From contig NZ_CP102931.1 in NCBI RefSeq assembly GCF_024734665.1, positions 1,610,001-1,674,000 of the forward strand: DNA of 64,000 nucleotides, in the 5' to 3' direction. A program made the position numbers and the translations under genes. Below the pieces are notes generated by a model that saw nothing but the letters and a program-made list of their open reading frames with translations, searched no databases and was not told the DNA's origin. The DNA comes from Variovorax paradoxus (lineage in GTDB: Bacteria > Pseudomonadota > Gammaproteobacteria > Burkholderiales > Burkholderiaceae_C). Shown here one piece after another: positions 56,476-64,000 of the stretch (within the stretch, counting starts at the first letter, position 1; each line of letters begins with the position of its first letter).

Positions 56476-58767
56476 TCAAGACTTGCCGGTCTGGATCTCG
56501 ACGTAGCTGCGCGCATGCCAGCGCACTCGAATGGGCCACTTCGCGTCGGCAATGGTTTCCGAATTCACGTCCTTGCCGCTGCCGTAGTTGATCTGCCGGT
56601 CGGGACGCCTGTTGAGGCCGATCAGCAGCACGATGCGGCTGCCCGCCGCGAGCTTGCAGGCCGTCACACGTTCGGCGGTGAACGCAAGCAGCTGACGCTC
56701 GCCGGCCCGCAGAAGCCGGCGACGCATGCGATGGCCTGCGTAGCTGGCGCGAAAGTCGTAAGGATCGAACAGCAGCTGGTATTCGCCGCTTGCCGTCTGC
56801 TCGTACAGCGAGATGTTGAAGTCCACGTCCTGCCGTGAGGGCGTGATGTCGAACACGCCGCGCAGGCTGCCGATGAGCTCGGTGCCCTCCGGGAGCGGAT
56901 CACTGACAAAGCTGATGCTGTTGCGCGCCGGCAGTTGCTTCACGCGCAGCGCATCCGGCCACGGAGTGCGCACGTCGTGTCGATCGGCGAGATCGACCGA
57001 GAGCCGCACGTTGCCACCGCCTTCGGACGGCGACGGCAACAGGCGGTGCGGGTCGTCGCGCTCGCGGGTGTCGAGGTAAAGGCGCAGCGGGGTGCGCTGC
57101 GGCGCGTCCAGCGTCGACGCATGGCGCCACTGATCCGCGCCCATCACCTGGTAGTTGACGCGATCCATCAGCAGGGAAGGCTTGTTCGCGCCCTTCAGGA
57201 TGTGGTCGAGCCATTGGTAGCGCAGCTCCGGCAGGTCGACGCGTGCGACGGGGTCGAGCGTGTAGCCGCGCAGCGTCGGCGCCGTACCGCGCCGGATCGA
57301 GGCCGCGTCGTAGGGGCCGAGCAGCAGCGTCGTGTCGGCCTGCGGCCGGTTGCGAAGATGCTCGTGGTGGTAGTAGAGCGCGCCGGCGTCGGCGCCGTAG
57401 TAGCCGGCAAAGCTGAGCACCGGGATGTCGATTCGCGCAAACTGCTCCGCCGACGGCAAGAACTTCTGCCAGTAGCGATCGTGGCTCGGGTGCGTCAGCC
57501 AGGTTCGAATCAGCCTGCTGCGCTTGCCCAGCAGGACGCGGTCTATGTCCCAGTAGGGGCGATTGCCGCGATGCCAGCGCGCGTCGAGTGCCTGCCACAT
57601 TGCGTCCGGGTCGGCGTCGGCGTCGACGCCGGCCCGCAGGGGCTCGGCAGCCGCGTGCTCCTGCGCCCAGCGGACCGTGGCATTGCGGAAGATCTGTCCG
57701 GCCATCGGGAAGTCGATGCCCGGCGCCATTGGTGCGATCGTGGCGATGGCCTTGAGGGCAGCCGGTCTCCTGCGGGCGGCGGCCCAGGCGGCGTAGCCGG
57801 AGTAGCCGTCGCCGAGCATGGCGACGCGGCCGTCGCTCCACGCCTGCCGGGCAATCCAGTCGATGACGGCAGCGGCATCTTCGCCGTCGCGAACGAACGG
57901 CCACACGGCGCCCTTGCCATCGGGCGTGCGTCCGCGCACGTACGCCGTGACGCCGACGTAGCCTTTGGCGGCACTGTGCTGTGCGTCGTCCTCGGCGGGA
58001 TCGAGCGTGAAGCGCAGCAGCGTCGGCAGAGTTCCATTCACGCGGCCGGGCCGAACCAGGTTCGCATGAATGACACCCCCGCGCACGGGAATCCTGACGT
58101 CAGCCTCCGCCACGTAGCGGTTGCGGTTTTCCGCCGCGAACAATTCGGGCAGCAGCGCATTGAAGCTGCGACGCGACTGGTACGAAAGCCAGGTTCGCAC
58201 GAGCGCCAGCGCATCGGCCTGCGGAAGGCTGCCCTTCGCGCGCCAGAGATCGAAGGCCTGGCGCAGCGGCTCTCTGTACACCGCCGGTGGGGTTTCGAGC
58301 CGCGCCATGATGGCCTGGGCTTGCGCGTTGTCGAGCGGCGACACCAGTTCCTGGAACGAGCGCGCGTAGGCTTCCGCGAAGCCGAGGCGCCCGTCCGCTT
58401 CGAGCATGCGCGCATGCGCATAGATGCCGTCGAGGATCGCCCGCTCGACCAGACCGTCGAACGGCTTGCCCTGGCGGCGGCTGCGCAGGGAGCCGCTGCT
58501 GTCGTAGGCTGCACGATAGGCGCCGCTGACGATCTGCAGGGCGGTCAGGTTGGCCAGGAAGACATCGGTGTCCGCCTCCTGGTACACCGGCAAGATGCGC
58601 TCGGCCAAGTCTCGCATCAGGTCCGCCGCGGTGGCATCGTCAGGATCGCGCGGTGGCCGGAAGCCGAAATCCGCCGCCCAGGACCAGGTCGGCCAGGCAG
58701 GTAGCGCAAGCATCAGCCGCATGAGGGCGCGACGCGCACGACTGGCGGTTGACCCGGGGTGTCTCAT
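56476..58767 (-). CDS. CocE/NonD family (X-Pro dipeptidyl-peptidase S15-like) hydrolase with lost nucleophile
   Basis: 763 residues with an N-terminal signal (LMRLMLALPAWPTWSWAADF). The core is an alpha/beta hydrolase plus a C-terminal jelly-roll, as in CocE/S15. In relatives the nucleophile motif is G-x-S-Y-x-G; here it is GDGYSG (residues 319-324), with Gly at the Ser position and Ser323 two residues on. It may be inactive, use Ser323, or have another role. ATG at 58767 overlaps the ABC gene stop, making it the last gene of the glucan operon. Confidence 0.82.
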   Translation of the reverse strand: MRHPGSTASRARRALMRLMLALPAWPTWSWAADFGFRPPRDPDDATAADLMRDLAERILPVYQEADTDVFLANLTALQIVSGAYRAAYDSSGSLRSRRQGKPFDGLVERAILDGIYAHARMLEADGRLGFAEAYARSFQELVSPLDNAQAQAIMARLETPPAVYREPLRQAFDLWRAKGSLPQADALALVRTWLSYQSRRSFNALLPELFAAENRNRYVAEADVRIPVRGGVIHANLVRPGRVNGTLPTLLRFTLDPAEDDAQHSAAKGYVGVTAYVRGRTPDGKGAVWPFVRDGEDAAAVIDWIARQAWSDGRVAMLGDGYSGYAAWAAARRRPAALKAIATIAPMAPGIDFPMAGQIFRNATVRWAQEHAAAEPLRAGVDADADPDAMWQALDARWHRGNRPYWDIDRVLLGKRSRLIRTWLTHPSHDRYWQKFLPSAEQFARIDIPVLSFAGYYGADAGALYYHHEHLRNRPQADTTLLLGPYDAASIRRGTAPTLRGYTLDPVARVDLPELRYQWLDHILKGANKPSLLMDRVNYQVMGADQWRHASTLDAPQRTPLRLYLDTRERDDPHRLLPSPSEGGGNVRLSVDLADRHDVRTPWPDALRVKQLPARNSISFVSDPLPEGTELIGSLRGVFDITPSRQDVDFNISLYEQTASGEYQLLFDPYDFRASYAGHRMRRRLLRAGERQLLAFTAERVTACKLAAGSRIVLLIGLNRRPDRQINYGSGKDVNSETIADAKWPIRVRWHARSYVEIQTGKS

Positions 58768-60524
58768 GGTCGCTGCTCCTCGGGCACGGCGTTCGGCGCC
58801 TTGACCAGATGCACCACCTGCGTGAACAGCCGGTCGTGCGCTCCTCCGGCCGAGCCTATGTGAACGATGCCCGTGTGCGTGAGCTTGCCCAGCGCGTCGA
58901 TGATGAGTTCGAGCGTGTCGTCGTCGAACGCGCCGAAGGCTTCGTCCATCACCAGCCAGGGCGGCGCCTGCAGCACCACGCGGGCGAAGCCCAGCCGCAA
59001 CTGCTCGTCCATGCTGAGCTCGCTCTCCCAGCGGCCCGTCTTGTTCAGCAACTGTTCCAGACGCTGGAGGCCCACACTTGCCAGTGCGGCCACCATGGCT
59101 TCTCTCGGATAGGTCGATGGCTCCATCGCATACGACAGCACTTCGGCCAGCGTGCCGCGGGGAATGTAGGGCGTGCCGCGCGGCATGTAGTGGATCGTCT
59201 CGCCGACGGGCCGGCGCACGGTGCCGCAGCCCCAGGGCCAGAGGCCCGCCAGCGCCCGGAACAGCAGGGTCTTCTCCGTGCCCGGTGTGCCGAGGATCAG
59301 GACGCGCTGGCCGCGGTGCACGACGAGACTGGGGTCGTCCAGCTGATCGTGGCCGCTCCAGGAGCGAACCTCGAGCGCTTCGATTGCGAGCGTCCCGGCT
59401 TCGCTCTCCTGATAAGCGATGCGGCTGCCGCCTGCCTGTGCCTCCAGATCGGACGCCAGCATCCGGCGCAGGTCGGTGACACGCAGCAGCGTGGCGCGCC
59501 AGTCGGCAATGATGCTGAAGTTGTCGACGAACCAGCGCAGCGACGACTGTGCCTGGGTGAAGGCCGCGGCAGCCATCATCAGGCCACCGAACGAAACTTT
59601 CCCCGAGAAGTAGAGGGGGGCGGCCACCAGCGTCGGCGCGATGATGGTGACCCAGCCGAAGCCCGCGGTGACCCAGGTGAGGTTGGTCAGCCCGAGCACC
59701 ACGCGCGACGTGGCGCGCAAGACGTCGCCGAAATGCATGGCAACGCGACGCTTCTCGTCGGCCTCGCCACCAGCCAGGGAGATGCCGTCGAGATGCTCGT
59801 TGATGCGCGTCAGCGAGAAGCGCAATTCGCCTTCACGCGCGTAGCGCTCGGCGTTGCGAGAAATAAGGCCGTTGCCGACCCAGTAGGTGAGCAGCGAGCC
59901 GGCGATCGCATAGGCAATTGCCGCCCACAACATGAAGCCCGGCAACACGTGGTCCTCGCCGTTGAAGAAGAGGCTGAAGTCCTTGGAGATGACCCACAGC
60001 ACGCTCGCAAAGCTGCCGAACAGCATCGCTGCCTGCAACAGACCCACGCCGAGGGTGACCGACAGATCGCACAGCTTCAGCGTGTCGTCGTGCATGCGCT
60101 GATCCGGATGGGCTCCCATCGGGCCGCTGGCCTGGAGCCAGAACGCCCGGCGCGGCTGCAGCCACAGCCCCACGAGGTCAGTGACCACGGCCTCGCGCAG
60201 CTTCCGCTGCAAGGTTTCGCCCAGCCACCTCTGCGCGACGTTCAAGACCAGCAGCACGCCCGCAATGATCGCGAAGACGCCTACCTGCACGACGAATTCG
60301 CTCAGGTCGCGACGCGAGATCGCATCGTAGAACGGCTTGTTCCAGCTATTGAGTTCGATCTGCCCATACGCCGTGAGCGCGACGACCACGACGATCGCGC
60401 CCATCAGCGCGACAAGCGATTTCGCGACCGGGGACACTCGCAAGGCGCCGAGCAACTCGCGGACCTGACGGAAGACGCCGGCTCTTGCAGCCGGCTCGAC
60501 ACGGTTCTCCGGCCTTGCGCTCAT
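58764..60524 (-). CDS. SbmA/YddA-type ABC transporter with degenerate ATPase
   Basis: 586 residues: an N-terminal six-helix membrane domain of the SbmA_BacA/YddA family (about 20-350, IELNSWNKPFYDAISRRDLS) and a C-terminal nucleotide-binding domain (about 395-580). Walker A reads GTPGTEKTLL, with Glu417 in place of the conserved Gly before K418, and the signature is LSMDEQ (503-508) rather than LSGGQ/LSxGE. Walker B (VMDEAFGAF) is kept. Start and stop both overlap neighbouring genes by 4 nt. Confidence 0.85.
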   Translation of the reverse strand: MSARPENRVEPAARAGVFRQVRELLGALRVSPVAKSLVALMGAIVVVVALTAYGQIELNSWNKPFYDAISRRDLSEFVVQVGVFAIIAGVLLVLNVAQRWLGETLQRKLREAVVTDLVGLWLQPRRAFWLQASGPMGAHPDQRMHDDTLKLCDLSVTLGVGLLQAAMLFGSFASVLWVISKDFSLFFNGEDHVLPGFMLWAAIAYAIAGSLLTYWVGNGLISRNAERYAREGELRFSLTRINEHLDGISLAGGEADEKRRVAMHFGDVLRATSRVVLGLTNLTWVTAGFGWVTIIAPTLVAAPLYFSGKVSFGGLMMAAAAFTQAQSSLRWFVDNFSIIADWRATLLRVTDLRRMLASDLEAQAGGSRIAYQESEAGTLAIEALEVRSWSGHDQLDDPSLVVHRGQRVLILGTPGTEKTLLFRALAGLWPWGCGTVRRPVGETIHYMPRGTPYIPRGTLAEVLSYAMEPSTYPREAMVAALASVGLQRLEQLLNKTGRWESELSMDEQLRLGFARVVLQAPPWLVMDEAFGAFDDDTLELIIDALGKLTHTGIVHIGSAGGAHDRLFTQVVHLVKAPNAVPEEQRP

Positions 60525-61930
60525 CGCTCCTGCGGCGCCTGGCAAGCGGCGGCCGCGATGCGGCGCGCCGAGACACACGAAATGAACGCGGCGTGGCTCC
60601 ATGCCAGTTGCTTCGCCGAGGTCTGCGCGCCGCTGCGCTGGTCGAACTGTTCCGACAGATCACCACTGGCCGGCGTGTATGCGCGTACCGTGGCGAGGTA
60701 GGCGTCACCGCGCTCCATCCACTGGCTCCAATGGCGTGCATCGCCGCCCATCGCCGCAGCGCGGAAACAGAACTCGGCGGCGCCGAGCGTCGAGAAAAAG
60801 TACGCACCGCCCGAGTAGTACACGTCGCCAGCGTACCGACCCATCGCCGCGCCACGGCCTGCGGCACGGCCGTGGTTGATCGGATAGGCCGCATCGAACA
60901 GCGCGTCGAGTCGCGCCAGCGTGGCCTGCATGCGCGGATCGGCCGGGCCATGCGCGGCCTCGGTGCCGAGGCCGTGGATTGCCGACAGGATCACCGCGAT
61001 GTCCAGTGCCTTCGGACTGGGCTGGCCGTCCGTCAGCGTGCGTGAACGGTAGTAGCCGCGCGTCGAGTCGCGGTCGTCTGACTGTCCGTCTCGTTCATCT
61101 ACCCAGTAGTCGTCGAGCAGGCGCTGCACGGCCCGCGACTCCTCCCGGCAGCGCTGCGCCTGCGCCGCGTCGCCCAAGCCCTCCAGCCATGCCGCGCCTT
61201 CGGCCAGCGCGGCCCCTGCGACGCGCAGTGTGTAGTAGTGGTGGCCGAGTTCTTCCTCCCAGATGTCGTATGACGGCTCGCGCCAGTGACGCAGCGTGAA
61301 GTCGATGTCGAAGCGAATCAGCGGCGCGACCTCCGCCAGCAGGGCCGCGTCTAGGTGCCCGCCGGCCGCCCAGCGCAGCAGCGCCAGCGCGCGCAATGGC
61401 GGCCCGTCGTGCTGGGGGCGCGCCCATCGGAGGACGTCGAGCGTACCGTCGGGGTTCACTCTCGTTTCGGCGACGACGGCATCGCCGTGGACGCTCCCGA
61501 GGTCATGGTCTTCGCGCAGAAACTGCAGGAGTTCGGGGGCCACACGCGCTCTGCGGCCCTGCTCCGCGGCAACCGCGCGGCCGTCGAGTGCGTTCACGGC
61601 AAGGCTGAAGCGGGTGAAATCGCGCAGATGCTGCAGGGCTTCGTCGCCGATGCGTCGGTCAGCGTAGAGCAGGCGCAGTGCATCGATGACGACAGCAGAG
61701 TCGCGGAACCAATGAAAGAAGTAGTCCGGGTCCGGGTCGTAGTTGCCGAGTACGGGCGAAGCGATGATGGCGCCGGCAACCGGCCGTATGGTCTGACCGA
61801 AGCCTGGGCGATGCTTGACGATCGACACCGGCGAGATGCAGGGCAGCATCGCGCTCGCCGAAGCAGACAGCTGTCTTTCGAGCCATGACTCGAAAGCCGG
61901 GTCTTGCTGGCTCGCCACGCTGAAGGTCAC
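60521..61930 (-). CDS. GH15 glucoamylase-like enzyme
   Basis: 469 residues from GTG at 61930, overlapping the upstream stop (GTGA). GH15 features: YFFHWFRDSAVVIDALRLLY; the acid motif DIWEEELGHHYYTLRVAGAA; and the SEQFD base motif near the C-terminus with AKQLAWSHAAFIS. It releases glucose from alpha-glucans or trehalose-like sugars. No signal peptide is seen, so it is probably cytoplasmic, acting on imported oligosaccharides. Confidence 0.9.
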   Translation of the reverse strand: MTFSVASQQDPAFESWLERQLSASASAMLPCISPVSIVKHRPGFGQTIRPVAGAIIASPVLGNYDPDPDYFFHWFRDSAVVIDALRLLYADRRIGDEALQHLRDFTRFSLAVNALDGRAVAAEQGRRARVAPELLQFLREDHDLGSVHGDAVVAETRVNPDGTLDVLRWARPQHDGPPLRALALLRWAAGGHLDAALLAEVAPLIRFDIDFTLRHWREPSYDIWEEELGHHYYTLRVAGAALAEGAAWLEGLGDAAQAQRCREESRAVQRLLDDYWVDERDGQSDDRDSTRGYYRSRTLTDGQPSPKALDIAVILSAIHGLGTEAAHGPADPRMQATLARLDALFDAAYPINHGRAAGRGAAMGRYAGDVYYSGGAYFFSTLGAAEFCFRAAAMGGDARHWSQWMERGDAYLATVRAYTPASGDLSEQFDQRSGAQTSAKQLAWSHAAFISCVSARRIAAAACQAPQER

Positions 61931-63222
61931 GGTGCAGGCGACCCGAGATGCGGGCTGCTGAAGTCCAGGGCGCGCAGCCCGGCCTGCACTTCGGGCACGC
62001 TCATGAACAGTTTCCACAGAAGGCCCGTGCGATGGTTCTCCATCATCACGACGATCGGGCCCTGGTCGATGGCGAGATATGTCTCTGCGAACCAATCGCG
62101 CCGTTCGCAGAACGCATCGATGAAGCCGTAGTCCTTCCACAATCGCGTGCCATGCACGGTGAGAAAATGCCGCAGAACCTGCATTACCTCGGTGGGCGCA
62201 TACGGCAGGCTGGCCAGCGCGGCCGTCGGCGAAATGGTGCCGTTGTCGATGTCCGGGGCGTGGGCGAGGTAGCCGTCGGGGTCGTCGCTGGCGGTCAGGC
62301 CCCAGCACGATTCGCCGTAGCCCGGGTGGCCATGAGGATTGGCGATGCAGTGCGCACGGTTGATCTGCAGGTGGCGGCAGTTGAGATCCCAGTAGTCGGC
62401 GTAGCGATCCTTCAGGCCGTGCGGATCGAGGCCGCAGAACGAGTAATGCGTGAAGAACAGCGGGCCGGCGTACGGCATGCCCAGCGGTATTTCGATGCCG
62501 TAGTACGACCGGCCGTTGAGGAAACCGGGCCCCGCCGCAAAGCCGCGGTGGTACACCCGCGGATCGATCGCATGGCGCGGCGCGGCCGCCGCCAGCAGGT
62601 AGGTGATGAGGCACTCGTTCCAGCCGCGCACTTCATGGTTCATCGCCCAGCCGTGGTTCGGGCTCCAGTGCCAATACAGCACGTCCCGCCCGCCCTGGGT
62701 GAACCAGTTCCATTCGACCTCGTGCCACAGCGTGTCGATGTCACTGCGCAACCGGCGCGCCGCGGCCGTGTCCTCGCTGAAATACTGACGCGCACAGAGC
62801 AGGCCCATGCAGAGGAACGAGGTCTCGACCAGATCGCCCGCGTCGTCCTTGGGGCTCATCGGGATCGTCTCGCCGCTCGCTGCGTCCATGAAGTGGGGGA
62901 AGGCGCCGTGGTAGCGCCTGGCGCGAAAGAGGGCGTCCCGCATGCGCCCCAGGCGCTCCAGCGCTGCGTCCCGCGTGACCCAGCCGCGCTCCACCGCGAC
63001 GATCAAGGCCATGATGCCGAAGCCCGTGCCGCCGATCGCCACCCTGTCATCGGGCAGGTCTTCGCCCGTGGCGCCGACGAGCGTACGACGGTCGAGTGCC
63101 AGGCCGCTGCCTGCATCCGCACCGTCCCAGAAATAGCGGAAGGTCTGCCGCTGCACGGCGTCGATCAAGGCTTCATCGGGCAGGGCTGCCAGTGCCCTCG
63201 GGTTCCTGTCATCCATCAACAC
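61927..63222 (-). CDS. PF10091 glycoamylase-like protein (GH144-type beta-1,2-glucanase relative)
   Basis: 431 residues. The all-alpha (alpha/alpha)6 domain is indicated by ALIDAVQRQTFRYFWDGADA, SYYGIEIPLGMPYAGPLFFT and YGESCWGLTASDDPDGY. Relatives in GH144 are endo-beta-1,2-glucanases; others are of unknown specificity. No signal peptide. GTG at 63222 has AAAGGAG upstream; ATG at 63216 is an alternative. First gene of the four-gene operon, divergent from GH3. Confidence 0.85.
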   Translation of the reverse strand: MLMDDRNPRALAALPDEALIDAVQRQTFRYFWDGADAGSGLALDRRTLVGATGEDLPDDRVAIGGTGFGIMALIVAVERGWVTRDAALERLGRMRDALFRARRYHGAFPHFMDAASGETIPMSPKDDAGDLVETSFLCMGLLCARQYFSEDTAAARRLRSDIDTLWHEVEWNWFTQGGRDVLYWHWSPNHGWAMNHEVRGWNECLITYLLAAAAPRHAIDPRVYHRGFAAGPGFLNGRSYYGIEIPLGMPYAGPLFFTHYSFCGLDPHGLKDRYADYWDLNCRHLQINRAHCIANPHGHPGYGESCWGLTASDDPDGYLAHAPDIDNGTISPTAALASLPYAPTEVMQVLRHFLTVHGTRLWKDYGFIDAFCERRDWFAETYLAIDQGPIVVMMENHRTGLLWKLFMSVPEVQAGLRALDFSSPHLGSPAP

Positions 63223-63355
63223 GAACGGCTCCTTTCGTTGTTGTCCCGGGTGTCACTTTTGGTTTCACCGAATCGTCGGCGGCGCCACGCGGCCGAGGGC
63301 TCTCTGACCGCAGCATGCCATCATTAAGGCCCTTGGGTTCTATTCGAAATCCCTG

Positions 63356-64000
63356 ATGAGCCGCATCGACACCCTCATGGCCCGGATGACGCTAGCCGAA
63401 AAGCTGGGTCAACTGACGATGACTGCCTCCGGCTACACGGTCACCGGGCCGGTGCTCGCGGGGGACTCCACGCAGTCGATCATCGACGGCACCGTCGGCA
63501 ATCTGCTGAACATGGTCGGCGCCGGCCACACGCACGAGATGCAGCGACTGGCCGTCGAGAAGTCACGGCTCGGCATTCCGCTGCTGATCGGCCTGGACAT
63601 CATTCATGGCCATCGCACGCTCTTTCCGATCCCGCTTGCGGAGGCCGGCACCTTCGACGAAGACCTCTGGGAGCGCACGGCGCGCGAGGCCGCGCGCGAA
63701 GGCGCTGCCGACGGCCTGGCGATGACTTTCGCGCCGATGCTCGATGTATCGCGCGATCCCCGCTGGGGCCGCACCGCCGAAGGACCCGGAGAAGACCCTT
63801 GGCTGAACGCACGCATCGCGCAGGCCAAGGTGCGCGGCTTCCAGGGGGCCGATCTGTCATCGGCCGAATCGCTGGCCGCCTGTGCGAAGCATTTCGTCGC
63901 GTACGGCGCAGTCACCGCGGGGCGGGAGTACGCCGCCGTGGACATCTCCGAGCGCACCTTGCACGAGGTGCATCTGCCGGGCTTCGCAGCAGCGGTGCGT
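63356..64000 (+). CDS. GH3 beta-glucosidase (partial, runs off window)
   Basis: 215 codons visible from ATG at 63356, with no signal peptide. MSRIDTLMARMTLAEKLGQL is the family opening; DVSRDPRWGRTAEGPGEDPW and AKHFVAYGAV are hallmark motifs of the GH3 barrel. The catalytic nucleophile (in a SDW-like motif further on) lies beyond the window. It is divergent from the PF10091 gene by about 130 nt. A GH3 beside a GH144-like enzyme fits degradation of beta-1,2-glucans. Confidence 0.93.
   Translation, partial: MSRIDTLMARMTLAEKLGQLTMTASGYTVTGPVLAGDSTQSIIDGTVGNLLNMVGAGHTHEMQRLAVEKSRLGIPLLIGLDIIHGHRTLFPIPLAEAGTFDEDLWERTAREAAREGAADGLAMTFAPMLDVSRDPRWGRTAEGPGEDPWLNARIAQAKVRGFQGADLSSAESLAACAKHFVAYGAVTAGREYAAVDISERTLHEVHLPGFAAAVR

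Noticed and set aside
58749..60701. A 650-codon plus-strand frame opposite the SbmA-type gene
   Set aside because: Composition is typical of an antisense shadow; the minus-strand gene has recognisable domains.

Overview
The window is about 64 kb of GC-rich, densely packed bacterial chromosome. Gene content (MocR and LysR regulators beside catabolic operons, peptide and taurine-type ABC uptake, type-2 ArgC, GspE/PulE ATPase, trimeric autotransporter adhesin) and codon use point to a soil or plant-associated betaproteobacterium of the Comamonadaceae, most like Variovorax. This is inferred from familiarity, not from a search. No rRNA, tRNA, CRISPR array or complete insertion sequence was seen.

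1-6 kb: the start of an unrecognised gene, a MocR regulator with a divergent GNAT acetyltransferase, a LysR regulator divergent from a secreted M20 peptidase, and apaH. 6-11 kb: a same-strand cluster of a CNNM/CorC-type membrane protein, a zinc-ribbon kinase-like protein with a damaged active site, a VWA protein, a divergent adenylosuccinate-synthetase homologue and a small membrane protein. Tight spacing suggests one transcription unit. This is the most unusual assembly in the window.

11-20 kb: accessory region with a DUF4419 protein, a lipoprotein esterase, a fosmidomycin-resistance-type exporter with its AraC regulator, GrpB, an SRPBCC protein, several small secreted or unknown proteins and at least two truncated gene remnants (GNAT and SDR). 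20-31 kb: glycosyltransferase, Tet-type MFS exporter, DUF1330 protein, LysR/argC divergent pair, YadA-like adhesin, phospholipase D/cardiolipin synthase-like lipoprotein, MshEN-GspE ATPase and a small secreted protein.

31-43 kb: a minus-strand catabolic locus under a divergent MocR regulator: NTF2-like protein, FAD amine oxidase, complete peptide-type ABC importer, YtcJ-like amidohydrolase, CobW/COG0523 metallochaperone and GNAT. ATGA overlaps run through the transporter genes. 43-48 kb: taurine/sulfonate-type ABC importer (no tauD nearby), LysR regulator and the rifamycin-inactivating gene arr. 48-54 kb: secreted unknowns, a beta-lactamase-fold serine hydrolase, a pyrF copy with an altered catalytic triad, and an NmrA/quinone-oxidoreductase pair with a divergent LysR.

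54-64 kb: a glucan-processing locus. A GH13 glucosidase converges on a four-gene minus-strand operon (PF10091 glucanase, GH15 glucoamylase-like enzyme, SbmA/YddA-type ABC protein, CocE-like hydrolase), all joined by 4-nt overlaps, and a GH3 beta-glucosidase diverges from it and runs off the window. Two of these proteins lack hallmark catalytic residues.
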